The translations under genes and the position numbers were made by a program. Positions 30,911-39,628 of a stretch of DNA of 64,000 nt are shown here, piece after piece (positions within the stretch are counted from its first letter, which is position 1; each line of letters starts with the position of its first letter). Under the pieces are notes generated by a model. It saw only the letters and a list, made by a program, of their open reading frames with translations. It was not told the DNA's origin and searched no databases. Origin of the DNA: Ramlibacter pallidus (GTDB lineage: Bacteria > Pseudomonadota > Gammaproteobacteria > Burkholderiales > Burkholderiaceae_C); contig NZ_JADDIV010000001.1 in NCBI RefSeq assembly GCF_015070875.1, forward strand, positions 279,144-343,143. The letters run 5' to 3'.

Positions 30911-31615
30911 TCAGGACTCCTTGGCGGTCTTGGCCGGGCGGGTGGTTCGGGGGGATCGGGCTGCAGCGGCCGGGCTGGCGCCGTAGCGCTGCAGGATGTT
31001 CTCGAATCCGGCGTTCGCGCGGGCGATCGAGCCGGGGTTCTTGAGGAAACGCGCTTCGTAGTGCAGCGCGAGGATGAGGCCGTGGATCTCGAAGAGCATC
31101 TGCTCCTCGTCCACGTCGGATTGCAGGTGGCCCTGCTGCTTGGCGAGGGTGATGGCGCGCTTCATCGCCGAATGCCAGGTCTGCACGGACCAGGCCAGCG
31201 CATCGCGCACGGGGCCGGGCCGGTCGTCGAATTCGACGGCACCGCTGATGTAGATGCAGCCGGAATCGAGCTCCACCGAGGTGCGCTTCATCCAGTTGGC
31301 GAACATGGCGCGCAGGCGCGGCAGGCCACGCGTTTCGCTCATCGCGGGGTAGAAGACCTCGTCCTCGAAGCGCCGGTGGTACTCGCGCACCACGGAGATC
31401 TGCAGTTCCTCGCGCGAGCCGAAGTGGGCGAACACGCCCGACTTGCTCATCTGCGTGACTTCGGCCAGCGCGCCGATGGACAGCCCCTCCAGGCCGATCT
31501 GCGTGGCCAGGCCGAGCGCGGCATCCACGATCGCCGCCTTGGTCTGCTGGCCCTTCTGCAAGGCCTTGCCCTCCCGGGCGCGGCCGGGCTTCAGGGGCAG
31601 GGAGGTGACGGACAT
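30911..31615 (-). CDS. TetR-family regulator of the fatty-acid degradation locus
   Basis: A 234-residue TetR protein with the helix-turn-helix GLSIGALAEVTQMSKSGVFA and HFGSREELQ, and a helical C-terminal sensor domain. The C-terminal tail PRTTRPAKTAKES is basic. It heads the operon that continues with the 598-residue acyl-CoA dehydrogenase, and a palindrome of TetR-operator type lies 15 bases upstream (31630-31644). Autoregulation with induction by an acyl-CoA is the simplest reading. Confidence 0.9.
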   Translation of the reverse strand: MSVTSLPLKPGRAREGKALQKGQQTKAAIVDAALGLATQIGLEGLSIGALAEVTQMSKSGVFAHFGSREELQISVVREYHRRFEDEVFYPAMSETRGLPRLRAMFANWMKRTSVELDSGCIYISGAVEFDDRPGPVRDALAWSVQTWHSAMKRAITLAKQQGHLQSDVDEEQMLFEIHGLILALHYEARFLKNPGSIARANAGFENILQRYGASPAAAARSPRTTRPAKTAKES

Positions 31616-31629
31616 GGCGGCAAAATAAA

Positions 31630-31644
31630 ACGAACGGTCGTTCT
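31630..31644. promoter_or_regulatory. TetR-type operator
   Basis: ACGAACGGTCGTTCT contains the perfect half-sites GAACG and CGTTC around GT, a common operator form for TetR proteins. It sits between the TetR start at 31615 and the upstream AT-rich sequence (CAAAATA and TATTTTG at 31621 and 31644). The last of these could supply a -10-like element. Binding is inferred from position and symmetry. Confidence 0.65.
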
Positions 31645-31705
31645 ATTTTGCAGCATTTCCGGCGGCCATGGGAAGGCCGTCAGGTTTTAGAGGGACTGCC
31701 CCAGC

Positions 31706-31728
31706 GAGGGGAGCCCCGGCTCCCCCTC
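31706..31728. terminator. Possible hairpin after the FAH hydrolase gene
   Basis: GAGGGGAGCC and GGCTCCCCCTC form a strong stem with one bulged base and a tiny loop, about 26 bases after the stop codon of the gene at 31754. No T-run follows on the minus strand, so an intrinsic terminator is not certain. Bases 31651-31753 hold nothing else recognisable. Confidence 0.35.
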
Positions 31729-31753
31729 GCCAGGCGGAGACGGGGCGAGCGCC

Positions 31754-32605
31754 TCAGGATGCCTTGAACGGCACCACCAGCTGGCGCTGCTCGCCCAGCC
31801 CTTCGATCCCCAGCGTGATGACGTCGCCCTTCTTCAGGTACGTCGGCGGCTTCATGCCCAGGCCGACGCCGGGCGGCGTGCCGGTGGTGATGACGTCGCC
31901 GGGGAGCAAGGTCATGAAGTGGCTGACGTAGCTCACCAGCTTGGCCACGTTGAAGATCATCGTGCGCGTGTTGCCGGTCTGCATGCGCTTGCCGTTCACG
32001 TCCAGCCACATCGCCAGGCGCTGCACGTTCGGGATCTCGTCGGTCGTCACGAGCCAGGGACCGAGCGGGCCGAAGGTGTCGCAGCCCTTGCCCTTGTCCC
32101 ATTGCGGGCCGCGCTCCAGCTGGAACTCGCGCTCGCTCACGTCGTTGCAGACCGCGTAGCCCGCGACATGCGACAGCGCCTTGCTCATGGGCACGTAGCG
32201 CGCGGTGGTGCCGATCACCACCGCCAGCTCCACCTCCCAGTCGGTCTTCACCGAGCCGCGCGGCAGCATGACCGGGTCGTTCGGGCCCTGGATGCAGCTG
32301 GTCGCCTTCATGAAGACGACCGGCTCCTTCGGGATCGGCACGCCGGATTCCGCCGCGTGGTCCGCGTAGTTGAGGCCGATGGCGACGAACTTGCCCACGT
32401 TGGCGACCGGGCAGCCGAAGCGCGGGTTGCCGCGCACCAGGGGCAGCTTGGCGGGGTTGGCCTTGCGGATGCGGGCCAGGCCCACCTGGCCCAGCTGTTC
32501 CGGGCCGATGTCCGGCACGACCGAGCTCAGGTCGCGCAGCTTGCCGTCCGCATCCACGAGGCCCGGCTTCTCGCGGCCGGGGTTGCCATAGCGCACCAGT
32601 TTCAT
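31754..32605 (-). CDS. Fumarylacetoacetate hydrolase family protein (likely diketo-acid hydrolase)
   Basis: A 283-residue FAH-family hydrolase. Metal ligands are in the usual spots: VVIGTTARYV with DWEVELA before it, and SEREFQLERGPQWDKGKGCD. The C-terminus has TTGTPPGVGLG, a conserved family motif. Sequences of this type include 2,4-diketo-3-deoxy-L-fuconate hydrolase and ureidoglycolate-lyase-named proteins. With two SDR genes just upstream and an UxaA-family dehydratase across the GntR gene, cleavage of a 2,4-diketo-3-deoxy sugar acid to pyruvate and a hydroxy acid is the best guess. It lies 26 bases after the SDR at 32632. Confidence 0.88.
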   Translation of the reverse strand: MKLVRYGNPGREKPGLVDADGKLRDLSSVVPDIGPEQLGQVGLARIRKANPAKLPLVRGNPRFGCPVANVGKFVAIGLNYADHAAESGVPIPKEPVVFMKATSCIQGPNDPVMLPRGSVKTDWEVELAVVIGTTARYVPMSKALSHVAGYAVCNDVSEREFQLERGPQWDKGKGCDTFGPLGPWLVTTDEIPNVQRLAMWLDVNGKRMQTGNTRTMIFNVAKLVSYVSHFMTLLPGDVITTGTPPGVGLGMKPPTYLKKGDVITLGIEGLGEQRQLVVPFKAS

Positions 32606-32631
32606 TCCTGTCTTCCTTCTTGGTTTGGGGA

Positions 32632-33372
32632 TCAATAGGTCGAGCGGCCGCCCGAGAGGTCGAACACCGCACCGGTGGAGAACGAGCACTCCTCCGTGCA
32701 CAGCCAGCCGACCAGCGCGGCCACTTCCTCCGGCGTGCCGAAGCGGCCCATCGGGATCTTCGACAGCATGAACTGGATGTGCGCCTCGGTCATCTGGTCG
32801 AAGATCGCGGTCTTCACCGCGGCGGGCGTCACGCAGTTCACGCGCACGCCGGTATCGGCGAGCTCCTTGCCCAGCGACTTGGTCAGTGCGATCACCGCCG
32901 CCTTGCTGGCGCTGTAGGCGCTGGCGTTGGGGTTGCCGTCCTTGCCGGCCACGGAAGCGATGTTGACGATGCGCCCGTAGTTCGCGGCACGCATGGCCTG
33001 CGCCACTTCGCGGCAGCAGAGGAAGAGGCCGTGCACGTTGACGTCGAAGACCTGCTTCCAGGCGTCGAGCGGATAGTCCCAGACCTTGGTGTTGGGGCCG
33101 GTGATGCCGGCGCTGTTGACCAGCGCGTCGATGCGCTGCACGCGCCGCAGCGTGGAAGCCACGGCGTCGCGCACCGAAGTCTCATCGGTCACGTCCACCT
33201 GCACGAAGCTGCAGCCGATGCGCTCGGCGGCCTCGCGGCCGTTGACCGGGTCGCGGTCCCAGAGCGTCACGCCGCCGCCGGAGGCGACCAGGCGCTGCGC
33301 GATGGCGTAGCCCAGGCCGGCGGCGCCGCCGGTGACCACGGCCTGCCGCCCCTGGAAGTCGAGCTGGTTCAT
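32632..33372 (-). CDS. SDR-family dehydrogenase (sugar-acid pathway) 1
   Basis: A 246-residue classical SDR with TGGAAGLG (residues 15-22), NSAG, and the intact catalytic site IVNIASVAG ... YSASKAAVIALTK. It starts MNQLDFQGRQAVV; the ATG overlaps the stop of the second SDR (ATGA). It probably oxidises a hydroxyl group of a 2-keto-3-deoxy or related sugar acid using NAD(P). The precise substrate cannot be told from sequence. Confidence 0.88.
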   Translation of the reverse strand: MNQLDFQGRQAVVTGGAAGLGYAIAQRLVASGGGVTLWDRDPVNGREAAERIGCSFVQVDVTDETSVRDAVASTLRRVQRIDALVNSAGITGPNTKVWDYPLDAWKQVFDVNVHGLFLCCREVAQAMRAANYGRIVNIASVAGKDGNPNASAYSASKAAVIALTKSLGKELADTGVRVNCVTPAAVKTAIFDQMTEAHIQFMLSKIPMGRFGTPEEVAALVGWLCTEECSFSTGAVFDLSGGRSTY

Positions 33373-34115
33373 AGCGTGATGCCGCCGTCGACCGCGTAGG
33401 CCTGGCCGGTGACGAACACCGACTCCTCGCTGGCGAGGTAGACCACCAGCGGCGCGATCTCCTCCGCCGTGGCGAGCCGCCCCATCGGCTGGCGCGCGAC
33501 GAACGCCTGGCGCGCGGCCACCGGGTCGTCGAAGGCATTGATGCGGCCCTGCAGCGACGGCGTGTCCACGGTGCCCGGACAGATCGCGTTGCAGCGGATG
33601 CCGTGCGCCACGTAGTCGGCGGCGACGCTCTTGGTCAGGCCGATCACCGCCGCCTTGGTGGTGCCGTAGATGAAGCGGTTCGGCAGCCCCTTGATGCTGC
33701 TGCACACGCTGGCCATGTTGATGATGCTGCCGCGCCCGTGGCCATCGGCGTTTCCCAGCATGCGCGGCAGCGCCGCCTGGATGGCCCAGAACTGCGCGCG
33801 CACGTTCAGGTTCAGCGCGAAGTTCCATTCCTCGTCGGTCGCCTGCAGCACGGTGCCGCTGTGGACGAAGCCGGCGCAGTTGAACAGCACGTCGATCGCC
33901 GGCATCGCGCCGACCACCTTGGCGATGGCGTCCTTGTCCAGCACGTCCAGCTGCACGCAGCGGATGCCCTCGATGCCCTCGTAGCTGTCCAGCAGCTTCG
34001 GGTTGACGTCGGTCGCCCAGACCTGGGCGCCTTCGGCGGCGAGGGCCAGGGCGCTGGCGCGGCCGATGCCCTGGCCGGCGGCGGTGACGAGGGCGGTCTT
34101 GTTCTGCAGTCGCAC
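33369..34115 (-). CDS. SDR-family dehydrogenase (DHRS6/2-keto-3-deoxy-sugar-acid dehydrogenase-like) 2
   Basis: A 248-residue SDR with TAAGQGIG near the start, FNCAGFVHSG, and INMASVCSSIKGLPNRFIYG-TTK catalytic segment. The NRFIYGTTK and CNAICPGTVDTPSLQGRIN blocks are typical of DHRS6/BDH2 proteins and of bacterial 2-keto-3-deoxy-L-fuconate 4-dehydrogenase. The start was set at the GTG 34113-34115, preceded by AAGGAG at seven bases; the ATG 15 codons upstream has none. It is the first gene of the minus-strand half of the locus, divergent from gntR. Confidence 0.88.
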   Translation of the reverse strand: MRLQNKTALVTAAGQGIGRASALALAAEGAQVWATDVNPKLLDSYEGIEGIRCVQLDVLDKDAIAKVVGAMPAIDVLFNCAGFVHSGTVLQATDEEWNFALNLNVRAQFWAIQAALPRMLGNADGHGRGSIINMASVCSSIKGLPNRFIYGTTKAAVIGLTKSVAADYVAHGIRCNAICPGTVDTPSLQGRINAFDDPVAARQAFVARQPMGRLATAEEIAPLVVYLASEESVFVTGQAYAVDGGITL

Positions 34116-34194
34116 GCGGGCGCTCCTTCCATGCGGAAAACGGGCCCGGCTAGGGAACACCCCGATGCACCGGGCGGGGTTCGGGCCGGATAGT

Positions 34195-34211
34195 AATTGG
34201 CCTGACCACTT
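34195..34211. promoter_or_regulatory. GntR (FadR-type) operator in the divergent promoter
   Basis: AATTGGCCTGACCACTT is close to the ATTGG-N4-ACCAAT form of operators bound by FadR-subfamily GntR proteins such as PdhR and LldR. It lies in the 127-base gap between the SDR and gntR starts, where both divergent promoters must be. A partly overlapping palindrome with arms CTGAC and GTCAG spans 34202-34221. Regulation of both arms of the locus by GntR is inferred. Confidence 0.6.
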
Positions 34212-34242
34212 GGCCAGTCAGCAACAACCCTAGTGCCCCATC

Positions 34243-34968
34243 ATGCCCCTGCAAGCCGTCGAGTCCAGCCGCCTGTACCGCCAGATCGCGGAACAGGTGC
34301 GCGAGCTCATCGCGCAGGGCGAGTTCGCGCCCGGGTCGCGCCTGCCGGCCGAGCGCGACCTGGCCAAGCAGCTGGGCGTGAGCCGCCCCTCCGTGCGCGA
34401 AGCCCTGATCGCGCTGGAGGTGGAAGGCTGGGTCGAAGTGCGCATCGGCTCCGGCATCTACGTGCAGGACGCCCGCCAGCGCAGCAGCACCCGCGCGCCG
34501 GCCAACGGCAATGGCACCGGCACCGACTGGGGCCCCCTGGAGCTGATGCATGCCCGCGAACTGGTCGAGGGCGAAGTCGCCGCGCTGGCGGCCCGCAACG
34601 CGCGCAAGCCGCAGATCCAGCGGATCGCCTCGGCCCTCGCCCAGATGCAGGACGAGGTCGCCGCCGGCATCGTGCCGCGCGCGGGCGATGAAGCCTTCCA
34701 CAACGCCATCGCCGATGGCTGCGGCAACGAGGTGCTGAGCGACACGGTGCGCGGCTACTGGCATGCGCGCCGCGGCCCGATCTCCGAGCGCCTGGGCGAC
34801 CACTTCGAGAACCCGCCGTCCTGGCAGCGCGCGCTGGCCGAGCACGGGGCCGTGCTGGACGCGATCCGCGCGCACGACCCGGCCGCCGCGCGCGCCGCCA
34901 TGCAGCAGCACCTGCGCAAGGCCTACACCCGATACAGCGCGAGCTGGCGCCGCGCCAACCAGTCCTGA
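34243..34968 (+). CDS. GntR-family (FadR subfamily) regulator
   Basis: A 241-residue regulator. The N-terminal winged helix (LYRQIAEQVRELIAQGEFAP, then LPAERDLAKQLGVSRPSVRE) is followed by an FCD domain; DEAFHNAIADGCGN holds the helix with Asp/His metal ligands and the final His is in EHGAVLDAIRAHDP. FCD regulators of this sort respond to carboxylic acids such as uronates or lactate. The gene heads the plus-strand arm, 35 bases before dctP. Confidence 0.92.
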   Translation: MPLQAVESSRLYRQIAEQVRELIAQGEFAPGSRLPAERDLAKQLGVSRPSVREALIALEVEGWVEVRIGSGIYVQDARQRSSTRAPANGNGTGTDWGPLELMHARELVEGEVAALAARNARKPQIQRIASALAQMQDEVAAGIVPRAGDEAFHNAIADGCGNEVLSDTVRGYWHARRGPISERLGDHFENPPSWQRALAEHGAVLDAIRAHDPAAARAAMQQHLRKAYTRYSASWRRANQS

Positions 34969-35003
34969 CGCCAGGAGACCCAGTCCACCAACGGAGACAA
35001 GCC

Positions 35004-35981
35004 ATGAGCAAACGCCTCACCCTGCAACTCATCGCCGCCTGCGCGCTCGCCGCCGCGGCCGCGGCCCCGGCCCATGCCCAGACCAAGCTGAAATGGGCCC
35101 ACGTCTACGAGACGTCCGAGCCGTACCACAAGTGGTCGGTCTGGGCCGGCGAGGAATTCAAGAAGCGCACCAACGGCAAGTACGAGATCCAGGTGTTCCC
35201 GGCCTCCAGCCTGGGCAAGGAAAGCGAGATCAACCAGGGCCTGCAGCTCGGCACCGTGGACATCATCCTGACCGGCGCCTCGTTCGCGGCCACATCCTTC
35301 CCCCGCCTGGCGGTCAGCTACTACCCGTTCACCTTCCGCGACGCCGACCACGTCATCAAGTACAGCAAGAGCGACGTGTTCAGGGAGCTGACCGAGGGCT
35401 ACAAGAAGGCCACGGGCAACACCGTGACCGCCCTCACCTACTACGGCGCGCGCCACGCCACCAGCAACAAGCTGTTCACCACCTGCGAGCAGATGAAGGG
35501 CCTGAAGATGCGCGTGCCGGACGCGCCGGCCTACACCGCGCTGCCGCGCGCCTGCGGCGCCAACCCGACGCCCATCGCCTTCGCCGAGGTCTACCTCGCG
35601 CTGCAGAACGGCACGGTGGACGCGCAGGAGAACCCGCTGCCCACCATCGAGGCCAAGAAGTTCTTCGAGGTGCAGAAGAACATCATCCTCACCGGCCACA
35701 TCGCCGACTCGCTGCTCACCGTGGTGTCGCCCACCACCCTGGGCAAGCTGACGCCGGCCGAGCAGAAGATCCTGGCCGAAGTGACGCAGGAAGCCGCCGA
35801 ACGCGCCACCAACGACATCCGCAAGCGCGAGGGCGAGCTGGTCGACGAGTTCAAGAAGAAGGGCATCAACGTCGTGACCGTCGACCGCAACGCCTTCCAG
35901 CAGCACGTGCTGAAGAACATCACCTTCGAGTCCATGAAGCTCGACAAGAAGGACTGGGACCGCATCGTCAACATCAAGTAG
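35004..35981 (+). CDS. TRAP transporter substrate-binding protein (DctP family)
   Basis: A 325-residue periplasmic receptor. The signal peptide is MSKRLTLQLIAACALAAAAA to about residue 25, with cleavage in AHA-Q. The conserved carboxylate-binding Arg is Arg170 in LKMRVPDAP. The family binds organic or sugar acids and delivers them to the DctQM permease coded downstream. GGAGAC precedes the start. A 99-base gap with strong hairpins separates it from dctQ, which could allow more receptor than permease to be made. Confidence 0.93.
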   Translation: MSKRLTLQLIAACALAAAAAAPAHAQTKLKWAHVYETSEPYHKWSVWAGEEFKKRTNGKYEIQVFPASSLGKESEINQGLQLGTVDIILTGASFAATSFPRLAVSYYPFTFRDADHVIKYSKSDVFRELTEGYKKATGNTVTALTYYGARHATSNKLFTTCEQMKGLKMRVPDAPAYTALPRACGANPTPIAFAEVYLALQNGTVDAQENPLPTIEAKKFFEVQKNIILTGHIADSLLTVVSPTTLGKLTPAEQKILAEVTQEAAERATNDIRKREGELVDEFKKKGINVVTVDRNAFQQHVLKNITFESMKLDKKDWDRIVNIK

Positions 35982-35984
35982 GCC

Positions 35985-36072
35985 CACCCCGAAGCCGGCG
36001 CGGGGCGCCGGCCTCCCCTCAAGGGGCCATGCAGCGGACCGGCAAAGCCGGATCCGCGCATTCCCGACAAAG
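35985..36072. repeat. Hairpin-rich intergenic region between dctP and dctQ
   Basis: Two stems are visible: GCCGGCG-CGGGG-CGCCGGC and ATCCGGCTTTGCCGG-type pairing at GGACCGGCAAAGCCGGATCC. They lie directly after the dctP stop. Such structures often stabilise the upstream part of a polycistronic mRNA. They are unrelated to the GC-rich palindromes near the fatty-acid genes. Confidence 0.5.
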
Positions 36073-36080
36073 GCAGACCC

Positions 36081-36653
36081 ATGGATCATTCGATCGACGA
36101 CATGCCGCAGGTGATGGGCGAGGACGGCCAGTTCCATGCCCAGGACGAAGCGGTCGACCTCTCGGGCACGCCCTGGGAAGGCTGGATCGCCCTCGGCTTC
36201 TTCTGGATCCTCGGCGCCGTGGTGGTGTACCAGTTCGTCACGCGCTACGTGCTGAACGACTCGGCCGCCTGGACGGAGGAGATCGCGCGCTACCTGCTGA
36301 TCGCCACCGTGTTCACGGGCGCGACGCTGGGCGTCATCAAGAACAACCACATCCAGGTGGACTTCTTCTACCGCTACATGCCGGCGCGCATGGGACGCGT
36401 CATGGCCACGGTCGTCGACGTGGTGCGCATCGCCTTCTTCGCCGCGGCGGTGGTGCTGACGATCCTGATGATGCTGCGCCTGGGCTCCAACTCGCGCATG
36501 ACGATGGTCGACCTGCCGATGAACTGGGTGTACGCCACCGCGTTGCTCGGCTTCGTGCTGATGACGCTGCGCGCCGTGACTGTCGCGATCCGCCACAGAA
36601 AGCGCGGTTACTCGGTGCTGGAACGCCCGATGACCGAGATCACCGACAACTAG
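36081..36653 (+). CDS. TRAP transporter small permease subunit (DctQ family)
   Basis: A 190-residue inner-membrane protein with four predicted helices, starting with WIALGFFWILGAVVVYQFVT after a hydrophilic 35-residue N-terminus. DctQ subunits brace the large permease. WTEEIARYLLIATVFTG carries the conserved helix of the family. It is placed 15 bases before dctM, and the C-terminus is long and charged (RHRKRGYSVLERPMTEI). Confidence 0.92.
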   Translation: MDHSIDDMPQVMGEDGQFHAQDEAVDLSGTPWEGWIALGFFWILGAVVVYQFVTRYVLNDSAAWTEEIARYLLIATVFTGATLGVIKNNHIQVDFFYRYMPARMGRVMATVVDVVRIAFFAAAVVLTILMMLRLGSNSRMTMVDLPMNWVYATALLGFVLMTLRAVTVAIRHRKRGYSVLERPMTEITDN

Positions 36654-36668
36654 AACGAACGGAGCGCC

Positions 36669-38063
36669 ATGCTCAAGGTCATCTTCCTGCTGCTCATGAG
36701 CGGCGGCATCCCCGTGGCCATCGCGATGGCCGGGTCGGCGCTGCTCTACATCCTGTGGAGCGGCAACCTCCCGCCCTTCGTGGTGATTCACCGGATGGTG
36801 AGCGGCATCGACAGCTTCCCGCTGCTGGCCGTGCCCTTCTTCATCCTCGCCGGCAACCTGATGAACAACGCCGGCATCACCAACCGCATCTACAACTACG
36901 CGCTTGCGCTGGTCGGCTGGCTCAAGGGCGGCCTGGGCCACGTCAACGTGGTGGGCTCCGTGGTGTTCGCCGGCATGAGCGGCACGGCGATCGCCGACGC
37001 GGCCGGCCTCGGCACCATCGAGATCAAGGCCATGAAGGACCACGGCTACGACACCGAGTTCGCGGTGGGCGTGACGGCGGCCTCGGCGACGCTCGGGCCG
37101 ATCATCCCGCCCAGCCTGCCCTTCGTGATCTACGGGATGATGGCCAACGTGAGCGTGGGCGCGCTGTTCCTGGCGGGCATCCTGCCCGGCGTGGGCATGG
37201 CGCTGCTGATGATGCTGACGGTCGCCTACTTCGCGCACAAGAACGGCTGGGGCGGCGACATCAAGTTCGAGTGGCCGCGCGTCGTCAAGGCGCTGGCCGA
37301 AACGGCGGTGGTGGTCCTGTGGCCGCTGTCAATGTGGCTGCTGATCGCCAAGGCCGGCCTGCAGCCGCAGCTGACCGTCCTGGGCGGCGCGATCGTGCTG
37401 TTCGCCCTGGACCGCATCTTCCGCTTCCAGGCGGTGCTGCCGATCATGACGCCCGTGCTGCTGATCGGCGGCATGACGACGGGCGTGTTCACGCCCACCG
37501 AAGGGGCGATCGCCGCCTGCCTGTGGGCGATGGCGCTGGGCTTCCTCTGGTACCGCACGCTGAACTGGAAGATGTTCGTCAAGATCAGCCTCGACACGGT
37601 GGAAACCACGGCGACGGTGCTGTTCATCGTGGCGGCGGCCAGCATCTTCGGCTGGATGCTCACGGCCACCGGCGTCACGGCCGCGATCTCCTCCTGGGTG
37701 TTGGCATTCACCAAGGAACCGTGGGTCTTCCTGCTGCTGGCCAACCTGCTGATGCTGTTCGTGGGATGCTTCCTGGAGCCCACGGCCGCGATCACCATCC
37801 TCGTGCCGATCCTGGTGCCGATCTGCCAGCAGCTCGGCATCGACCTCGTGCACTTCGGGCTGGTGATGGTGCTGAACCTGATGATCGGGCTGCTGCACCC
37901 GCCGATGGGCATGGTGCTGTTCGTGCTGGCACGGGTGGCGAAGCTGTCGGTCGAGCGAACGACGATCGCGATCCTGCCGTGGCTGGTGCCGCTGCTCGTC
38001 TCCCTGGCGATCATCACCTACATGCCGAAAGCCGTCCTCTGGCTGCCCAAGATGTTCTACTGA
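36669..38063 (+). CDS. TRAP transporter large permease subunit (DctM family)
   Basis: A 464-residue sodium-coupled permease with about 12 membrane helices. Family features are SGSAxxD-type segment FAGMSGTAIADAAGLGTIEI, the ASATLGPIIPPSLPFVIYG loop and the repeat unit near residue 360 (EPTAAITILVPILVPI). Together with the DctP receptor and DctQ it should import a sugar or organic acid for the downstream dehydratase. It is 28 bases upstream of the UxaA-family gene. Confidence 0.94.
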   Translation: MLKVIFLLLMSGGIPVAIAMAGSALLYILWSGNLPPFVVIHRMVSGIDSFPLLAVPFFILAGNLMNNAGITNRIYNYALALVGWLKGGLGHVNVVGSVVFAGMSGTAIADAAGLGTIEIKAMKDHGYDTEFAVGVTAASATLGPIIPPSLPFVIYGMMANVSVGALFLAGILPGVGMALLMMLTVAYFAHKNGWGGDIKFEWPRVVKALAETAVVVLWPLSMWLLIAKAGLQPQLTVLGGAIVLFALDRIFRFQAVLPIMTPVLLIGGMTTGVFTPTEGAIAACLWAMALGFLWYRTLNWKMFVKISLDTVETTATVLFIVAAASIFGWMLTATGVTAAISSWVLAFTKEPWVFLLLANLLMLFVGCFLEPTAAITILVPILVPICQQLGIDLVHFGLVMVLNLMIGLLHPPMGMVLFVLARVAKLSVERTTIAILPWLVPLLVSLAIITYMPKAVLWLPKMFY

Positions 38064-38091
38064 AGATGGCTCCACGCGAAAGAGAGTCCGC

Positions 38092-39618
38092 ATGACCCCG
38101 TTCATTCGTTTGCACCCCAACGACGACGTCCTGATCGCCCGCGCGCAGCTGGTGGGCGGCACCGTCGTCGAAAACATCACCGCCCGCGGCCTGATCCCGC
38201 CGGGGCACAAGGTGGCCACGCGCGCCATCGCGCCGGGCGAGCCGGTGCGCCGCTACAACCAGATCATCGGTTTCGCCAGCAAGCCGATCGCGCCGGGCGA
38301 GCACGTGCACACGCACAACCTTGACGTCGGGCCGGACGGCGGGGCCTTCGCGCGCGACTACGCCTTCGGTGCCGACGTGAAGCCGGAGCCGCCGCGGCGC
38401 GAGGCGACCTTCATGGGTATCAAGCGCGCCGACGGCCGCGTCGCCACCCGCAACTACATCGGCGTGCTCTCCAGCGTGAACTGCTCCGCGACCGCCGCCC
38501 GCGCCATCGCCGACCATTTCTCGCGCCTGACCAACCCGGGCGCGCTCGAGCCGTTCCCGAACGTCGACGGCGTGGTGGCGCTCACGCACGGCACCGGCTG
38601 CGGCATGGACACCGAAGGCCTCGGCATGCGCATCCTGGAGCGCACGCTCGCCGGCTATGCCACGCACGCGAACTTCGCCGCGGTGATCGTCGTCGGCCTG
38701 GGCTGCGAAGCCAACCAGATCAACGCCTGGCTGGCGCACAGCAGCCTGCGCGAAGGCGAGACGCTGCAGGTGTTCAACATCCAGGACGCCGGCGGCACCC
38801 GCCGCACGGTGGAGAAGGGCATCGCCCTCGTGAAGGAGATGCTGCCCGCCGCCAACCGCGTGAAGCGCGAGCCGTGCAGCGCGTCGCACATCACCATCGG
38901 CCTGCAGTGCGGCGGCTCCGACGGCTACTCGGGCATCAGCGCCAACCCGGCGCTGGGCGCCGCGGTGGACATGCTGGTGGCGCACGGCGGCACCGCGATC
39001 CTGTCGGAGACGCCGGAGATCTACGGCGCCGAACACCTGCTGACGCGCCGTGCGGTGCGTCGCGAAGTGGGCGAGAAGCTGGTGGAACGCATCCGCTGGT
39101 GGGAGCACTACACCCAGGTGAACGAAGGCGAGATGAACAACAACCCGTCGCCCGGCAACAAGGCCGGCGGCCTCACGACCATCCTCGAGAAGTCGCTGGG
39201 CGCGGTGGCCAAGGGCGGCACCACCAACCTGCAGGCCGTGTACGAGTACGCAGAGACCGTCGACGCGCACGGCTTCGTCTACATGGACACGCCCGGCTAC
39301 GACCCCGTCAGCGCCACCGGGCAGGTGGCCGGAGGCGCCAACATGATCTGCTTCACCACCGGCCGCGGCTCCGCGTACGGCTGCGCACCCTCGCCTTCGC
39401 TGAAGCTCGCCACCAACTCGGCGCTGTGGCAGCGGCAGGAGGAGGACATGGACATCAACTGCGGCGAGATCATCGACGGCAAGGCCTCGGTGCAGGAGAT
39501 GGGCGAGCGAATCTTCCGCCTCGTGCTGGCCACCGCGTCGGGCGAGCACAGCAAGAGCGAGCAGCACGGCTACGGGCAGAACGAGTTCGTGCCCTGGCAG
39601 GTCGGCGCGGTGATGTGA
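38092..39618 (+). CDS. UxaA-family dehydratase (altronate/galactarate dehydratase family)
   Basis: A 508-residue dehydratase that should convert an aldonic or aldaric acid to its 2-keto-3-deoxy form, using Fe(II). The N-terminal SAF domain (residues about 8-85, DDVLIARAQLVGGTVVENIT) is fused to the catalytic part with THGTGCGMDTEGLG, LGCEANQIN and LQCGGSDGYSGISANPALG, the conserved Cys/Asp/Glu motifs of the altronate/galactarate family. In some relatives the two parts are separate (SuyAB); here they form one chain. It follows the TRAP genes and precedes the Ldh-type gene by 10 bases. The substrate is unknown. Confidence 0.9.
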   Translation: MTPFIRLHPNDDVLIARAQLVGGTVVENITARGLIPPGHKVATRAIAPGEPVRRYNQIIGFASKPIAPGEHVHTHNLDVGPDGGAFARDYAFGADVKPEPPRREATFMGIKRADGRVATRNYIGVLSSVNCSATAARAIADHFSRLTNPGALEPFPNVDGVVALTHGTGCGMDTEGLGMRILERTLAGYATHANFAAVIVVGLGCEANQINAWLAHSSLREGETLQVFNIQDAGGTRRTVEKGIALVKEMLPAANRVKREPCSASHITIGLQCGGSDGYSGISANPALGAAVDMLVAHGGTAILSETPEIYGAEHLLTRRAVRREVGEKLVERIRWWEHYTQVNEGEMNNNPSPGNKAGGLTTILEKSLGAVAKGGTTNLQAVYEYAETVDAHGFVYMDTPGYDPVSATGQVAGGANMICFTTGRGSAYGCAPSPSLKLATNSALWQRQEEDMDINCGEIIDGKASVQEMGERIFRLVLATASGEHSKSEQHGYGQNEFVPWQVGAVM

Positions 39619-39628
39619 GGAGCGAGGG

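Noticed and set aside
34216-34232. Possible small leader ORF before gntR
   Set aside because: The space is too short and no start codon with ribosome binding site was seen.
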